DNA of 64,000 bases, from contig JALMGJ010000002.1 in assembly GCA_023362775.1 (NCBI GenBank), positions 29,355,414 through 29,419,413 of the forward strand. The letters run 5' to 3'. The notes beneath the pieces are model-generated. The model ran no database searches and had not been told where the DNA came from. It saw only the letters and a list, made by a program, of their open reading frames with translations. Below, in pieces: positions 56,490 to 64,000 of this stretch. Origin of the DNA: Charina bottae (taxonomy: Eukaryota; Chordata; Lepidosauria; Squamata; Charinaidae). Each line of letters begins with the position of its first letter. The first letter of the stretch is position 1. A program made the translations under genes and the position numbers.

Positions 56490-59400
56490 AATAGGAACAT
56501 ATTTTTTCTGAATCTGGCATCAGTGAGCAAATTATTTTTTTAAAATTACACTGGTGTCATGGAGTTCCCCTAGTTTGCTACTGAACTGCTGAACTGGATT
56601 CAGACTAAAGGACCTTTTCCACATCTGAGCTGAAGTGCTCCCATCCTACCCTCGACATGGTATTTGTGTTCCCCTGGCAATCCCTCCCCTGCCTCTTTTC
56701 TCTCTCTTCCAGTCACTCCAATCACCTGACTTCCCTCCAAGAAAATGAAGACCAAAAATATGGTGCCCCTTATTTCATCCACATCCAAGGAAGCTCAAGG
56801 ATTGCTATAGAGGAAAAAGAAGGGAAAGATTTCATTAAGAGGGTCTGTCCCCACTTAGACTTAAAGACAATACAGATTCCAGTGACATCTTTTTTCTACA
56901 GAGTTCCTATAATGTTCAACATCCCATAATGGTCAATCATGGTAAAATCTACTATTTTTTTCCTCCTTTGACCTTGGAGGGAATGTAGGTAGCTATCAAT
57001 GATTGAGAAGAGAGACGAATGAGACACGGCACAGATCAAGGCTATGTGTGAAGAAATTCTCTGCAGTGGGGAAATGGCCTTAGGTTTAAGCACTGATTTT
57101 TTTCTCTGAAATCAGGACAATAACCCAACTTTTCTATTTCATTGTAGATCAACTATGGGGTCATCAGCCACATTCCTGAGCATAAACATATTTTTCCCTT
57201 TTTCTACCGGGTGAGTCCAAAACAAGAGCCTCCTCACTTGGCAGTTGTCGAGCTGCTCTTGCATTTCCGATGGACATGGATCGGCCTCGCTGCTCCGGAC
57301 AATGAGAGTGGAGAAAAGTTCAGAAGAAACTTTGAGCTTCTGGCCATCAAGAAAGGGGTTTGTGTTGCCTTCTCAGAAAACCTCCCAGCACTAGATAAAG
57401 TGAAAAGAAAGGACTTCCTTTCATATTTTAGCAACAGTGAAGTAAAAGTTATTGTTTGTCAGTTGGACTTTCAGGCCACATTAATGTTAGCAATGCTAAT
57501 ATTAAACATTGAAAAGGCTAAACAAGAGTTTGGGGATAAAGTGTGGATTGCAACAACTTTGTCAGACATATGTGTGAGATTTTTTTATCGAATGATTGAT
57601 CTCCAGCATAAGCATCTTTTGTTATCATTCTTAACGCTGGCAAACAAAAGGACACAAAATTATGATTTTAATACCTATTTCTCTGCCAGTGAGAAGTTTG
57701 GGGAGACAGCATTTCAGTGTTCCACTCCATACCCTATTTTATCTAAGAAAGTTTGGAAAAGATGCACAGAAACAGAGAACTGGGAAATCCCTCCCCGTGA
57801 TGTGGTTGCAAGAATTCTGTCTGAGGATGCCTACAGTATTTCCACTTCAATCCAGGCTGTGGCCAGAGTCCTAAATGCTGTCTATTCCTCCCACCTGAGT
57901 AAAAGGAGAATCAGGGTTGGAGACCATCTCATACCCCTGAAGGTACAGCCATGGCACGTAAGAATTTTCTCTGAATTTCTGCTAATGATCCCACTTAAAT
58001 TCCTTAGTGTTTCTTAGAAATGGGCAGGGATGGACATGAGTGGGATACTCCCCACAGCAATTGCCCAAGTTTGAGTGTTTGTTCTGACCAAATGTGGATG
58101 CTTGTAGAGCAGGAAGGAGTGCTAGATCGTCCAAAGTGAACAGTTGTGCTGCTTTGGGAAGCTCGGACAACAAGAAATGAAGAGGAAGACTCTTTCCCTA
58201 TTTGCAGAATAAATCAGCACCAGGATCTTACAATAACCATCAAGTTTCTTGATCATCCAATATCGGCCTGATTTAGCTTGTAGACCAGGGAATTTTTTTT
58301 CACTTCCTGTCCTGCTGCCTTAAGAGGACATGAAGTCTATGCTCTTTCCAGTATCTTCAGGGAACACCCAGGTCAGTTGACTTGCTTTAGACTGCAGCTT
58401 CCTAATCAAGTTGTGCAGCAACTTTTTCTTCTCTATTGGTTCTCTCACTTAGGACTTGATATCACGATCTTTTCCTGGATCTTTCTCCTCCTTTCAAAGT
58501 AAAATCTTAGAATTTGTAGCCCAATATTTTCTCCCAACCCTTCCCTTCACCACCTCTTGGTTTCATAAAGTGATGAGGTATCAAGTTACAGAACCCAGAA
58601 AGTCCATAACATAATATACTGTCATGACATTTGCTTCCTCCATTGCCGACCAGTGACCAATGCAGGGGAAGAATATCCAGTTCAGCCAGAAATGGTCACT
58701 ATCCCACCCCTGCTGGCCACATCAATTACCCTCCACATTCTGCAGCTCTCACTTCACCAAAAACACAACTTTTAGGGGGTACAGATGAGGTTGACTAGAG
58801 GCTTTCTCACTCAAGAGCTGCAGATGAGATGAAGGCCATGTGGTGGGGACAAGGTGAAAAAACTCTATTGCCAAGGCTGGTTTCTGACATGCTTAGGTGC
58901 AAGTAAGGAAAGGCCCAGAAAAGCACTTTCACACACATTTCCAAATCCCAAGACTTCTTGTCCATTTCAGGGGCTTTCTGTAACACTAGTCAACTTCACC
59001 TTCCTGCCAATGTATGAGGCCTGCCCCCATATACAGTACCATGAGGTCCTAAACTTAAAAAACAGAAGGACATTTATGCAAAGCTGAAGTAATATAAAGT
59101 AAAATTGAACAAATTAGAAATGTCACCAAGGTAGATGTTGAAGCCAAACTTATTTTTCCTACAGCACCCAGATGGTTGGATGTTTCCTTGTAGAACAGAG
59201 CTTTCCAAACTTTTCTTGTTGGCGACACACACCAACGGTGGCGGCGGCTGCGGCACGGTGGCGGCACGGCCTGCGGTGTCCTGGTGTGTTGCATGCACAC
59301 CCAGAAGCACTAATGGGGGGAACCAGAAGGAGCGGCACCCCCGCTAATCAGCAGTGGCGGTGCTGATTGGTGGGGGTGCCGCTCCTTCCGGTTCCCCCCA

Positions 59401-62400
59401 TCAGCGCTTCCGGGTTTGCGTGCGATACACCAGGACACCACAGGTGACACAATAGTGTGTCGCGACAAACACTTTGGAAAGCTATGTTCTAGAAGATGAC
59501 ATGGCCAAAGGCAGGAGCAACAATTACACAGTGGAGAGAAGGCAAAAAGACTGCATGCAGAGATGAACCAAAGGAGCTAAGACAATTCAGTACTAGGCTG
59601 CTTCAGATTGTCCAAGGTTGAGGTGATGTTGCAGACAAGCAAATTTGGGAGATTGGTTTTTCTGTTGAATACAAAGAGAGGTTGGAATTTTAGACCAGTA
59701 GTAGGGAAACAGCCACCTTCCCCATCATCTGATTGCTGGAGTCAAAATATGTTTGTGACTTGAGAGTAGCAATTTCATAAAAGAGCAGGCCAGAGATCTT
59801 TTGTAGACAGAAAGAACATTGAGAGTTAATCCTTACCTAGATTTTTCCCAAACATTGGAGAAAGAGGAAATGAGCTGAAATAGCCCCATTTAGAGTTAGG
59901 GATCAAATAAGAATGTATAAGGTACAAGTCTGATTCTCCATGTCTTTCTAGCTTCATCCTCTTCTAAGAAACTTCGAGCTTTACAATCTTTCAGTGGATG
60001 AAATTTATTTGGATGAGAATGGAATTCCTGTTGCTGACTTTGATATTATGGACTGGGCAGTATTTCCCAACAAGTCTGGTACTGGAGTGAAAATTGGAAA
60101 TGTAGAAAGAAAGGCCTTTTTGGAAGTCAAGCTCTCCATTGATCAGAGGGCCATCGTATGGCCAGCTTCTTTTAACCAGGTAGCTGAGGATGCTTGTTTG
60201 TGGGGTGGGGGCTGGTATCATGTATATGATCTTCTATATTCATCTAAGTTTGCAGCTTACCAGCATTGCCACTATGATGGATGGTCTGTTCTGAGGGCAC
60301 AAAAATGACACTCTATTATTTCTCTTGAACCTCTGAAGGTCTACTGCTGAATGTGGGAATGCCTAATGTGAAATGTAGGAAAGCATGTGGTTGGTCAGCT
60401 CAATGCATCTGGTAGCCTGCAAGGAAGGTAAGCAGGCTAGCAAAGGCCTTTGACATAGGAGAGATCAATTGTAGGGCATCTTAACCATGACTTCCTTGGT
60501 GCTCGAGTGTTAAGGTTTGAAAATAAAACCAGGAATTTACAGATAGAACAGACTGGAAATGTATTCAGTGTATCTAGGTGAAAGGTTATAGAAACTGCTA
60601 TGTCATTCTATCAGGTGAAAGATAATGACACCTACTGGCAAGAGTATGCTAATGTATTATGTGGCTGATGCAATGCTACTGTAATGTGAGTCCTGATTGG
60701 ACAGATATGTGTATAAAAGTACTGTGTAAAGGTGCTGTTCTCTCTCTTTCATTTGATGTGCCATTGGACAACGTATCTGTATTACTTGGACTGCTGTGTA
60801 TGAAGACTGTGTATGTATAATTGTAAATAGATTTTTTACCTAAACCTCATTTCGTGTGAGTCTGTTTTACTCCTATCAGGACTGGAAGAATGTATTGCTC
60901 TAAGGCTTCTTGGATATTGGCCCGTCCCAGTACCGCTGACTCTGACATGGAGCCTCCCTCTAGATTCAGCTGGTAGGAAGTTGAGATTCACGAGAAACAG
61001 ATTAGAACAAGGCAGAGACTTGAGGAAGTTATAGGAGATGCTGTCCTAGAATGAATCAAGGAACCTTTTGCATTCCTTGCTTTGGACTACTTTTCCCAGC
61101 ATTTTTTAGAAGTACCATTCAAGCTGACACTGACAGGACTTGAAGTCCAAAGCACTTGCTGCCACTTGCTGGAAGGACAGAAAATGTTGGCTAAAGATGC
61201 CCAACCACAGGAACCATCAGCCTTTCATGACCATTGAGTTTATTCTGTGAACAAATCATCCTGAAATGAGATTAGTACTGGGAATTTTTCACCAAAAGAG
61301 TGTTGGTGTATTTCAGAGAATATGCAGAGTTCCAAAAGCCTTTTAGCATTGAGAGATCAATAATCACGCAAAGCCTTTTCAGCAAACATTAGATATATTA
61401 ATATAAAACAAAGAACATAAACATATTTATAAATCTCTCTTCCTACATACAGGGAGTAAACTTTTGCATGACTCACAGAGAGTCTCAGAGAAGAGAAAGA
61501 GAGGCGAGGTATTTACAAAACAAAGACATGCTAATATATACTTTTGTATCTAGGCCACGATAATCAATCACTATGGCAAGCACATCTATCAGTCCGAAAA
61601 CAGACAAAGGAATGAACTTTGAACCCAGCCAATACTTGAGAAAACGAACAGAATGCCTAACAAAGCCAGACTTTCTGTCTCCATTGAGCAGAAAACCTTG
61701 TCAGACAAATTCCTTTAAATCATAAAACAAAATAACAACAAAGAGTGTGATGTTGAAAATGAGTTACTGGAAAAATATTCTTAGACTTAGAAGAGACCTT
61801 GATAGCATATTTCTTGGGTTTTCAGAACTGGATGTAACAGGAATTTAGACATTTGGCGGCTTCTCTTTCTGCTCATTGCAAATCCTGCTCTTAGAAAGTT
61901 GACAAGGAGTGTTGGAACATAATGCCAGCTTGGGTTCATTAAGATTTTCTTGGATTTTCTTTCTGTTTAGAAAATTCCTTTTTCAAGATGTACTGAAAGT
62001 TGTCTCCCAGGATACACCAAGCTTACGAGAGAGGGAGCATCGGTTTGCTGCTATGACTGTTCTCCGTGTATGGAAGGAACAATCTCCACGCAAGACGGTA
62101 GATGCCCCAAGAGCAAAGAAGGAGCACCATCCAAGTCCAAAGAAGGCCTGACCTTGCTTAGTCCCCAAGGCCAACCAAGCCTGTTAAATTCTGCCAACTG
62201 TTACTAACTTACTGATTTATTTCTCACACAAAATGCCCCATAAGCCAGACTATTGTGTGGGAGGTGTGTATGGGTGTTCTTGAGGGTGGGAGCCTGAACT
62301 TTGATTGGTAAAAACAGGGTTTATAACAGAGAGGAGATTTGTTTACAGGAAATGCATGATAGGGAGAGGCAAAGCTAGCTAACTGCTTCCTCACAGGAGG

Positions 62401-63533
62401 AGAGTACAAGAGCAGGCACACCATTTAGGTAGAACATAGGCAGAAGGAAATGACCTACATTACCAATTTTTTTAAGGAAGTGTGATCAGCTTGACAAAGA
62501 GGGAATACAGAGGAAATCCTTACAGCTCTATGTATACCCAGCTGTCCCCTTGGGTCACTTTGTTATCAGCTGCTGAATGCCACTGAATTCACTAGCTAAA
62601 AAAACAACTGCTTGTTTTTCAGATGCAGCCCATTGTGAAAAGTGTCCAGATGACCAGCATTCCAATAAAAAGCGAGATCAATGTGTCCCCAAGATTATAA
62701 GTTTCCTGTCTTATCAAGAAAGGTTGGGTCTCATCCTGATGCTCTTTGCACTTGGGTTGTCCTTAACCACTGCCTTTGTTCTGGGAATCTTCATTAAATA
62801 CCGAGAAACTCCCATCGTCAAAGCCAACAACCGGGACCTCACCTACATTCTACTGGTCTCCCTCCTGCTTTCTTTCTTGACTTCCCTGCTGTTCATAGGT
62901 CGCTCCAAGAAAGTGACTTGCCTCCTTCGACAAAGCACCTTCAGTATTGTTTTCTCTGTTGCTGTGTCTTCCTTGCTGGGCAAGACTGTCATGGTGGTTG
63001 TGGCATTTCTGGCCACAAAGCCAGGCAGCAGGATGAGGAAATGGCTGGGAAAGAGTCTGGCCAACTCCATTGTCTTCTCCTGCTCTGGGGTTCAGGTGGG
63101 CATCTGCATCGTATGGCTGGGAATCTCTCCCCCATTTCCAGATGCTGACCTACATTCCCAATCAGGACAGATCCTGCTGCAATGCAATGAAGGCTCAGTC
63201 ACCATGTTCTACTCTGCACTGGGCTATATGGGCTTTCTGGCTGCCATCTGCTTCTTGGTGGCTTTCCTGGCCCGCAAGCTGCCAGGGACCTTCAATGAAG
63301 CCAAGTGGATCACCTTCAGCATGCTGGTTTTCTGCAGCGTTTGGGTCTCCTTTGTCCCCACCTACCTGAGCACCAAGGGGAAATACATGGTGGCTGTGCA
63401 GATCTTCTCCATCCTCGCCTCCAGCCTGGGCTTACTGGGATGCATCTTTATCCCCAAATGCTACATCATTATCCTGAGACCTGACATGAACACCAAGGAG
63501 CATCTCATGATGAAAAACAATGAGGGTTCTTGA
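49728..63533 (+). CDS. Vomeronasal type-2 receptor, copy B, complete six-exon gene
   Basis: Exons are 49728-49945, 53586-53877, 57148-57957, 59952-60179, 61971-62097 and 62623-63533. They total 2586 bp, or 861 residues plus stop, close to the usual V2R length. All introns are GT-AG and phases are compatible (2, 0, 0, 0, 1). Predicted layout: signal peptide (about 1-20), ligand-binding lobes (to about 516), cysteine-rich linker (517-about 580) and seven helices (about 585-830) with a short tail. It is a class C GPCR for chemosignals in vomeronasal neurons. Introns contain RTE, L1, L2, hAT and Copia insertions, none of which touches an exon. No stop or frameshift was found, so it looks functional. 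Confidence 0.95.
50215..50480 (-). mobile_element. RTE-like LINE fragment in V2R intron 1
   Basis: The minus strand reads [16 protein letters not shown] followed by [12 protein letters not shown], the region before the RT ADD box in RTE-type LINEs. It contains stops and is an old fragment. Confidence 0.5.
50775..50880 (+). repeat. Short dispersed repeat remnant
   Basis: The piece GGGCCATCAAGGTGGTGTTG, then GACTCTTAGCGACAGC and CTCCAGGATGATGTGTCC, resembles a dispersed squamate repeat whose class I cannot fix. Confidence 0.35.
51100..53430 (+). mobile_element. Decayed L1 LINE in V2R intron 1, split by hAT
   Basis: Stop-ridden ORF2 traces in order: an endonuclease end ([15 protein letters not shown] near 51145), [15 protein letters not shown] near 51715, and [13 protein letters not shown] near 51905 at the RT start. 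Most RT is missing, then comes a 3' region to the A-rich end near 53440, with GGAAGTCACT near 53303. A hAT element lies in it at 52812-53120. Confidence 0.65.
52812..53120. mobile_element. hAT-like miniature element, second family
   Basis: The ends share TTTCTCAACC and GGTTGAGAAA inverted repeats. Flanks GTTTAATA (52804-52811) and GTTTAAAG (53121-53128) agree at six of eight positions, fitting an old hAT duplication. GGGTTCC-rich motifs lie near both ends. No transposase. Confidence 0.7.
53586..53877 (+). CDS. V2R copy B exon 2
   Basis: The acceptor is TTTTGCAG and the donor GTATGA. One base completes the Ser codon, then 97 codons follow: [38 protein letters not shown] and a terminal YKIPQ. 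This is lobe I of the ligand-binding domain. Phase is 0 at its end. Confidence 0.93.
54045..56495 (+). mobile_element. L2 LINE, 5'-truncated, in V2R intron 2
   Basis: Most of L2 ORF2 from just after the endonuclease is present in several frames: 54045-54402, 54393-54857 (linker), 54842-55390 ([41 protein letters not shown]), 55391-55915 and 55934-56257 (C-terminus). A TAG directly follows the ADDT box, where related copies have Gln. The 3' end is TAAACCGCCCAGAGTCCC plus ATTG and AAATA repeats (56430-56490). Inactive. Confidence 0.85.
56496..57147 (+). other. 3' part of V2R copy B intron 2
   Basis: The last 180 bases match the same place in copy A (2320-2498). An open frame at 56657-56929 has no family resemblance I recognise, and I do not call it a gene. 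Confidence 0.5.
57148..57957 (+). CDS. V2R copy B exon 3 (ligand-binding domain)
   Basis: 810 bp between CATTGTAG and GTAAGA, phase 0 at both ends, encoding [14 protein letters not shown] through KVQPWH. It aligns without gaps to copy A exon 3. Differences are scattered substitutions, several of them in the segment after [12 protein letters not shown] and in the [15 protein letters not shown] area. Confidence 0.94.
57958..59951 (+). other. Intron 3 of V2R copy B
   Basis: It aligns over most of its length to intron 3 of copy A, lacks A's 0.9-kb extra segment and has the hAT element at 59196-59486. No exon-like sequence was seen. Confidence 0.7.
59196..59486. mobile_element. hAT miniature element in V2R copy B intron 3
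   Basis: The left end is CAGAGCTTTCCAAAC and the right end CTTTGGAAAGCTATG, the same family as 26690-26979 by its ends. Flanks TTGTAGAA (59188-59195) and TTCTAGAA (59487-59494) are a near-perfect 8-bp duplication. Copy A has the empty site TTCTAGATGACATGG at about 5446. The interior holds a GGCGGC-rich stretch and a palindrome at about 59299-59416. Confidence 0.88.
59952..60179 (+). CDS. V2R copy B exon 4
   Basis: 228 bp with acceptor CTTTCTAG and donor GTAGCT. It encodes [13 protein letters not shown] through WPASFNQ, 76 codons in phase 0, the same length as in copy A. Confidence 0.93.
60508..60947 (+). mobile_element. Copia-related solo LTR in V2R intron 4
   Basis: 440 bp, TGTTAAGGTTTG...ACTCTGACA, flanked by TCGAG and TGGAG (four of five bases shared). 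Segments CCAGGAATTTAC, TATCTAGGTGAAAGG and GTATAAAAGTAC align with the Copia LTRs at 48748 and 17908, with clear divergence. Confidence 0.72.
60948..61970 (+). other. Remainder of V2R copy B intron 4
   Basis: AT-rich sequence without a recognised gene or repeat; the last 170 bases resemble the same position in copy A (about 9110-9441). Confidence 0.5.
61971..62097 (+). CDS. V2R copy B exon 5 (cysteine-rich domain)
   Basis: 127 bp after CTGTTTAG, encoding [14 protein letters not shown] and [15 protein letters not shown]. The donor is GTAGAT, weaker than GTAAGT in copy A. It ends with one base of the Asp codon shared with exon 6. Confidence 0.92.
62098..62622 (+). other. Intron 5 of V2R copy B
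   Basis: 525 bp, aligned in part with copy A intron 5 but without the palindromic P3 element found there. No other feature was seen. Confidence 0.6.
62623..63533 (+). CDS. V2R copy B exon 6 (seven-transmembrane domain)
   Basis: 911 bp after TTTTTCAG, the same length as in copy A, ending at TGA 63531. The class C landmarks ([62 protein letters not shown]) are intact, and the tail ends [12 protein letters not shown]. This is the membrane domain that couples to G protein. Confidence 0.95.
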
Positions 63534-63615
63534 TTTTGGTGCTTTTTGTTTTTTGTGTAATTTAGTGGTAATATAAAAAAAGAAGTAAAGTCCTTTTCAT
63601 GAGTTCTAAGAATGG

Positions 63616-64000
63616 TGAATGGCAATGGTGAATTCATCCTTGAGGGAGGTATAGGTATACTCCTCACGAAACTTTCACTGGATCCCTTTTTTAGGAAAGA
63701 TGGTTGAGAAAGTGGTAGCATTGCAGCTCCAGAGGATCCTGGATGAAATGGATTATCTCGACCCTTTTCATTAACATTTCAGGCCCGGATATGGGACAGA
63801 AACAGCATCGATGACACTTTGGGATGATCTCTGGTAGGAGCGGGAGCGGGATGGGGGCAATACATCCATCCTTGCTCATCATCATCCTCTCTGCAGCTTT
63901 CATCAACCATGGTATCCTTTTGGGCAGACTTAGGGAGTTCGGGGTGGGTGGCACAGTTTTCTGCTGTTTCACCTACTTCCTCCAGGGCTGGTCCCAATTG
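63616..64000 (+). mobile_element. L2 LINE fragment, runs off right edge
   Basis: Stop-broken RT matches the L2 at 54.8-55.2 kb: LQRILDEMDYLDPF near 63724-63768, then a degraded LLGRLREFGVGG near 63917. It continues past the window. Confidence 0.8.

Noticed and set aside
56657..56929. 90-codon open frame in V2R intron 2 as an extra exon
   Set aside because: No V2R similarity; exons 2 and 3 join in phase without it.

Overview
The window looks like nuclear DNA of a squamate reptile (lizard or snake). The basis is two head-to-tail vomeronasal type-2 receptor (V2R) genes with the canonical six-exon layout, set in a dense mixture of transposon families that occur together in squamates: BovB, L2, L1, R4/Dong, RTE-like, Penelope-like, chromovirus Gypsy, Copia, hAT miniature elements and tRNA-derived SINEs. 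The species cannot be named from the sequence. The only genes that look functional are the two V2Rs; almost all other open frames belong to transposons.

Layout. 1-1600 is a GC-rich palindromic satellite plus a short CCAAT-containing tandem repeat. 2499-11272 holds exons 3-6 of V2R copy A; exons 1-2 are not seen and may lie left of the window. 11273-13640 is intergenic, with a SINE and a decayed C2H2 zinc-finger pseudogene. 13645-28080 is a nest: a minus-strand L2 remnant hosts a minus-strand L1, which hosts a BovB, which hosts a Copia solo LTR and a complete-length chromovirus Gypsy, which is split by a palindromic Penelope-like insertion; more L2, hAT and RTE debris follows. 28483-33165 is a broken endogenous-retrovirus-like element. 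33166-36240 is an R4/Dong LINE holding a solo LTR. 36450-49195 is a truncated Copia element interrupted by a full-length L1 and by a minus-strand chromovirus Gypsy; the block is flanked by 96-bp direct repeats. 49728-63533 is V2R copy B, complete (exons 1-6, 861 codons, all splice phases compatible). 63616-64000 is an L2 fragment running off the right edge.

The V2Rs are class C GPCRs of vomeronasal sensory neurons. Copies A and B have identical exon lengths for exons 3-6 and alignable introns, so they are tandem duplicates. Insertions present in one copy and absent from the other (a hAT miniature element and an LTR-like segment) record changes after duplication.

The most interesting non-genic signal is a set of hammerhead-ribozyme-like motifs (core CUGANGA, one extra base, stem II, GAAAY, GUY) in three different families of palindromic or short Penelope-like insertions: 9868-10050; 8140-8400 and 22955-23497; 13047-13304 and 32358-32648. 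All coordinates, splice sites and target-site duplications were read by eye; no database search was run.
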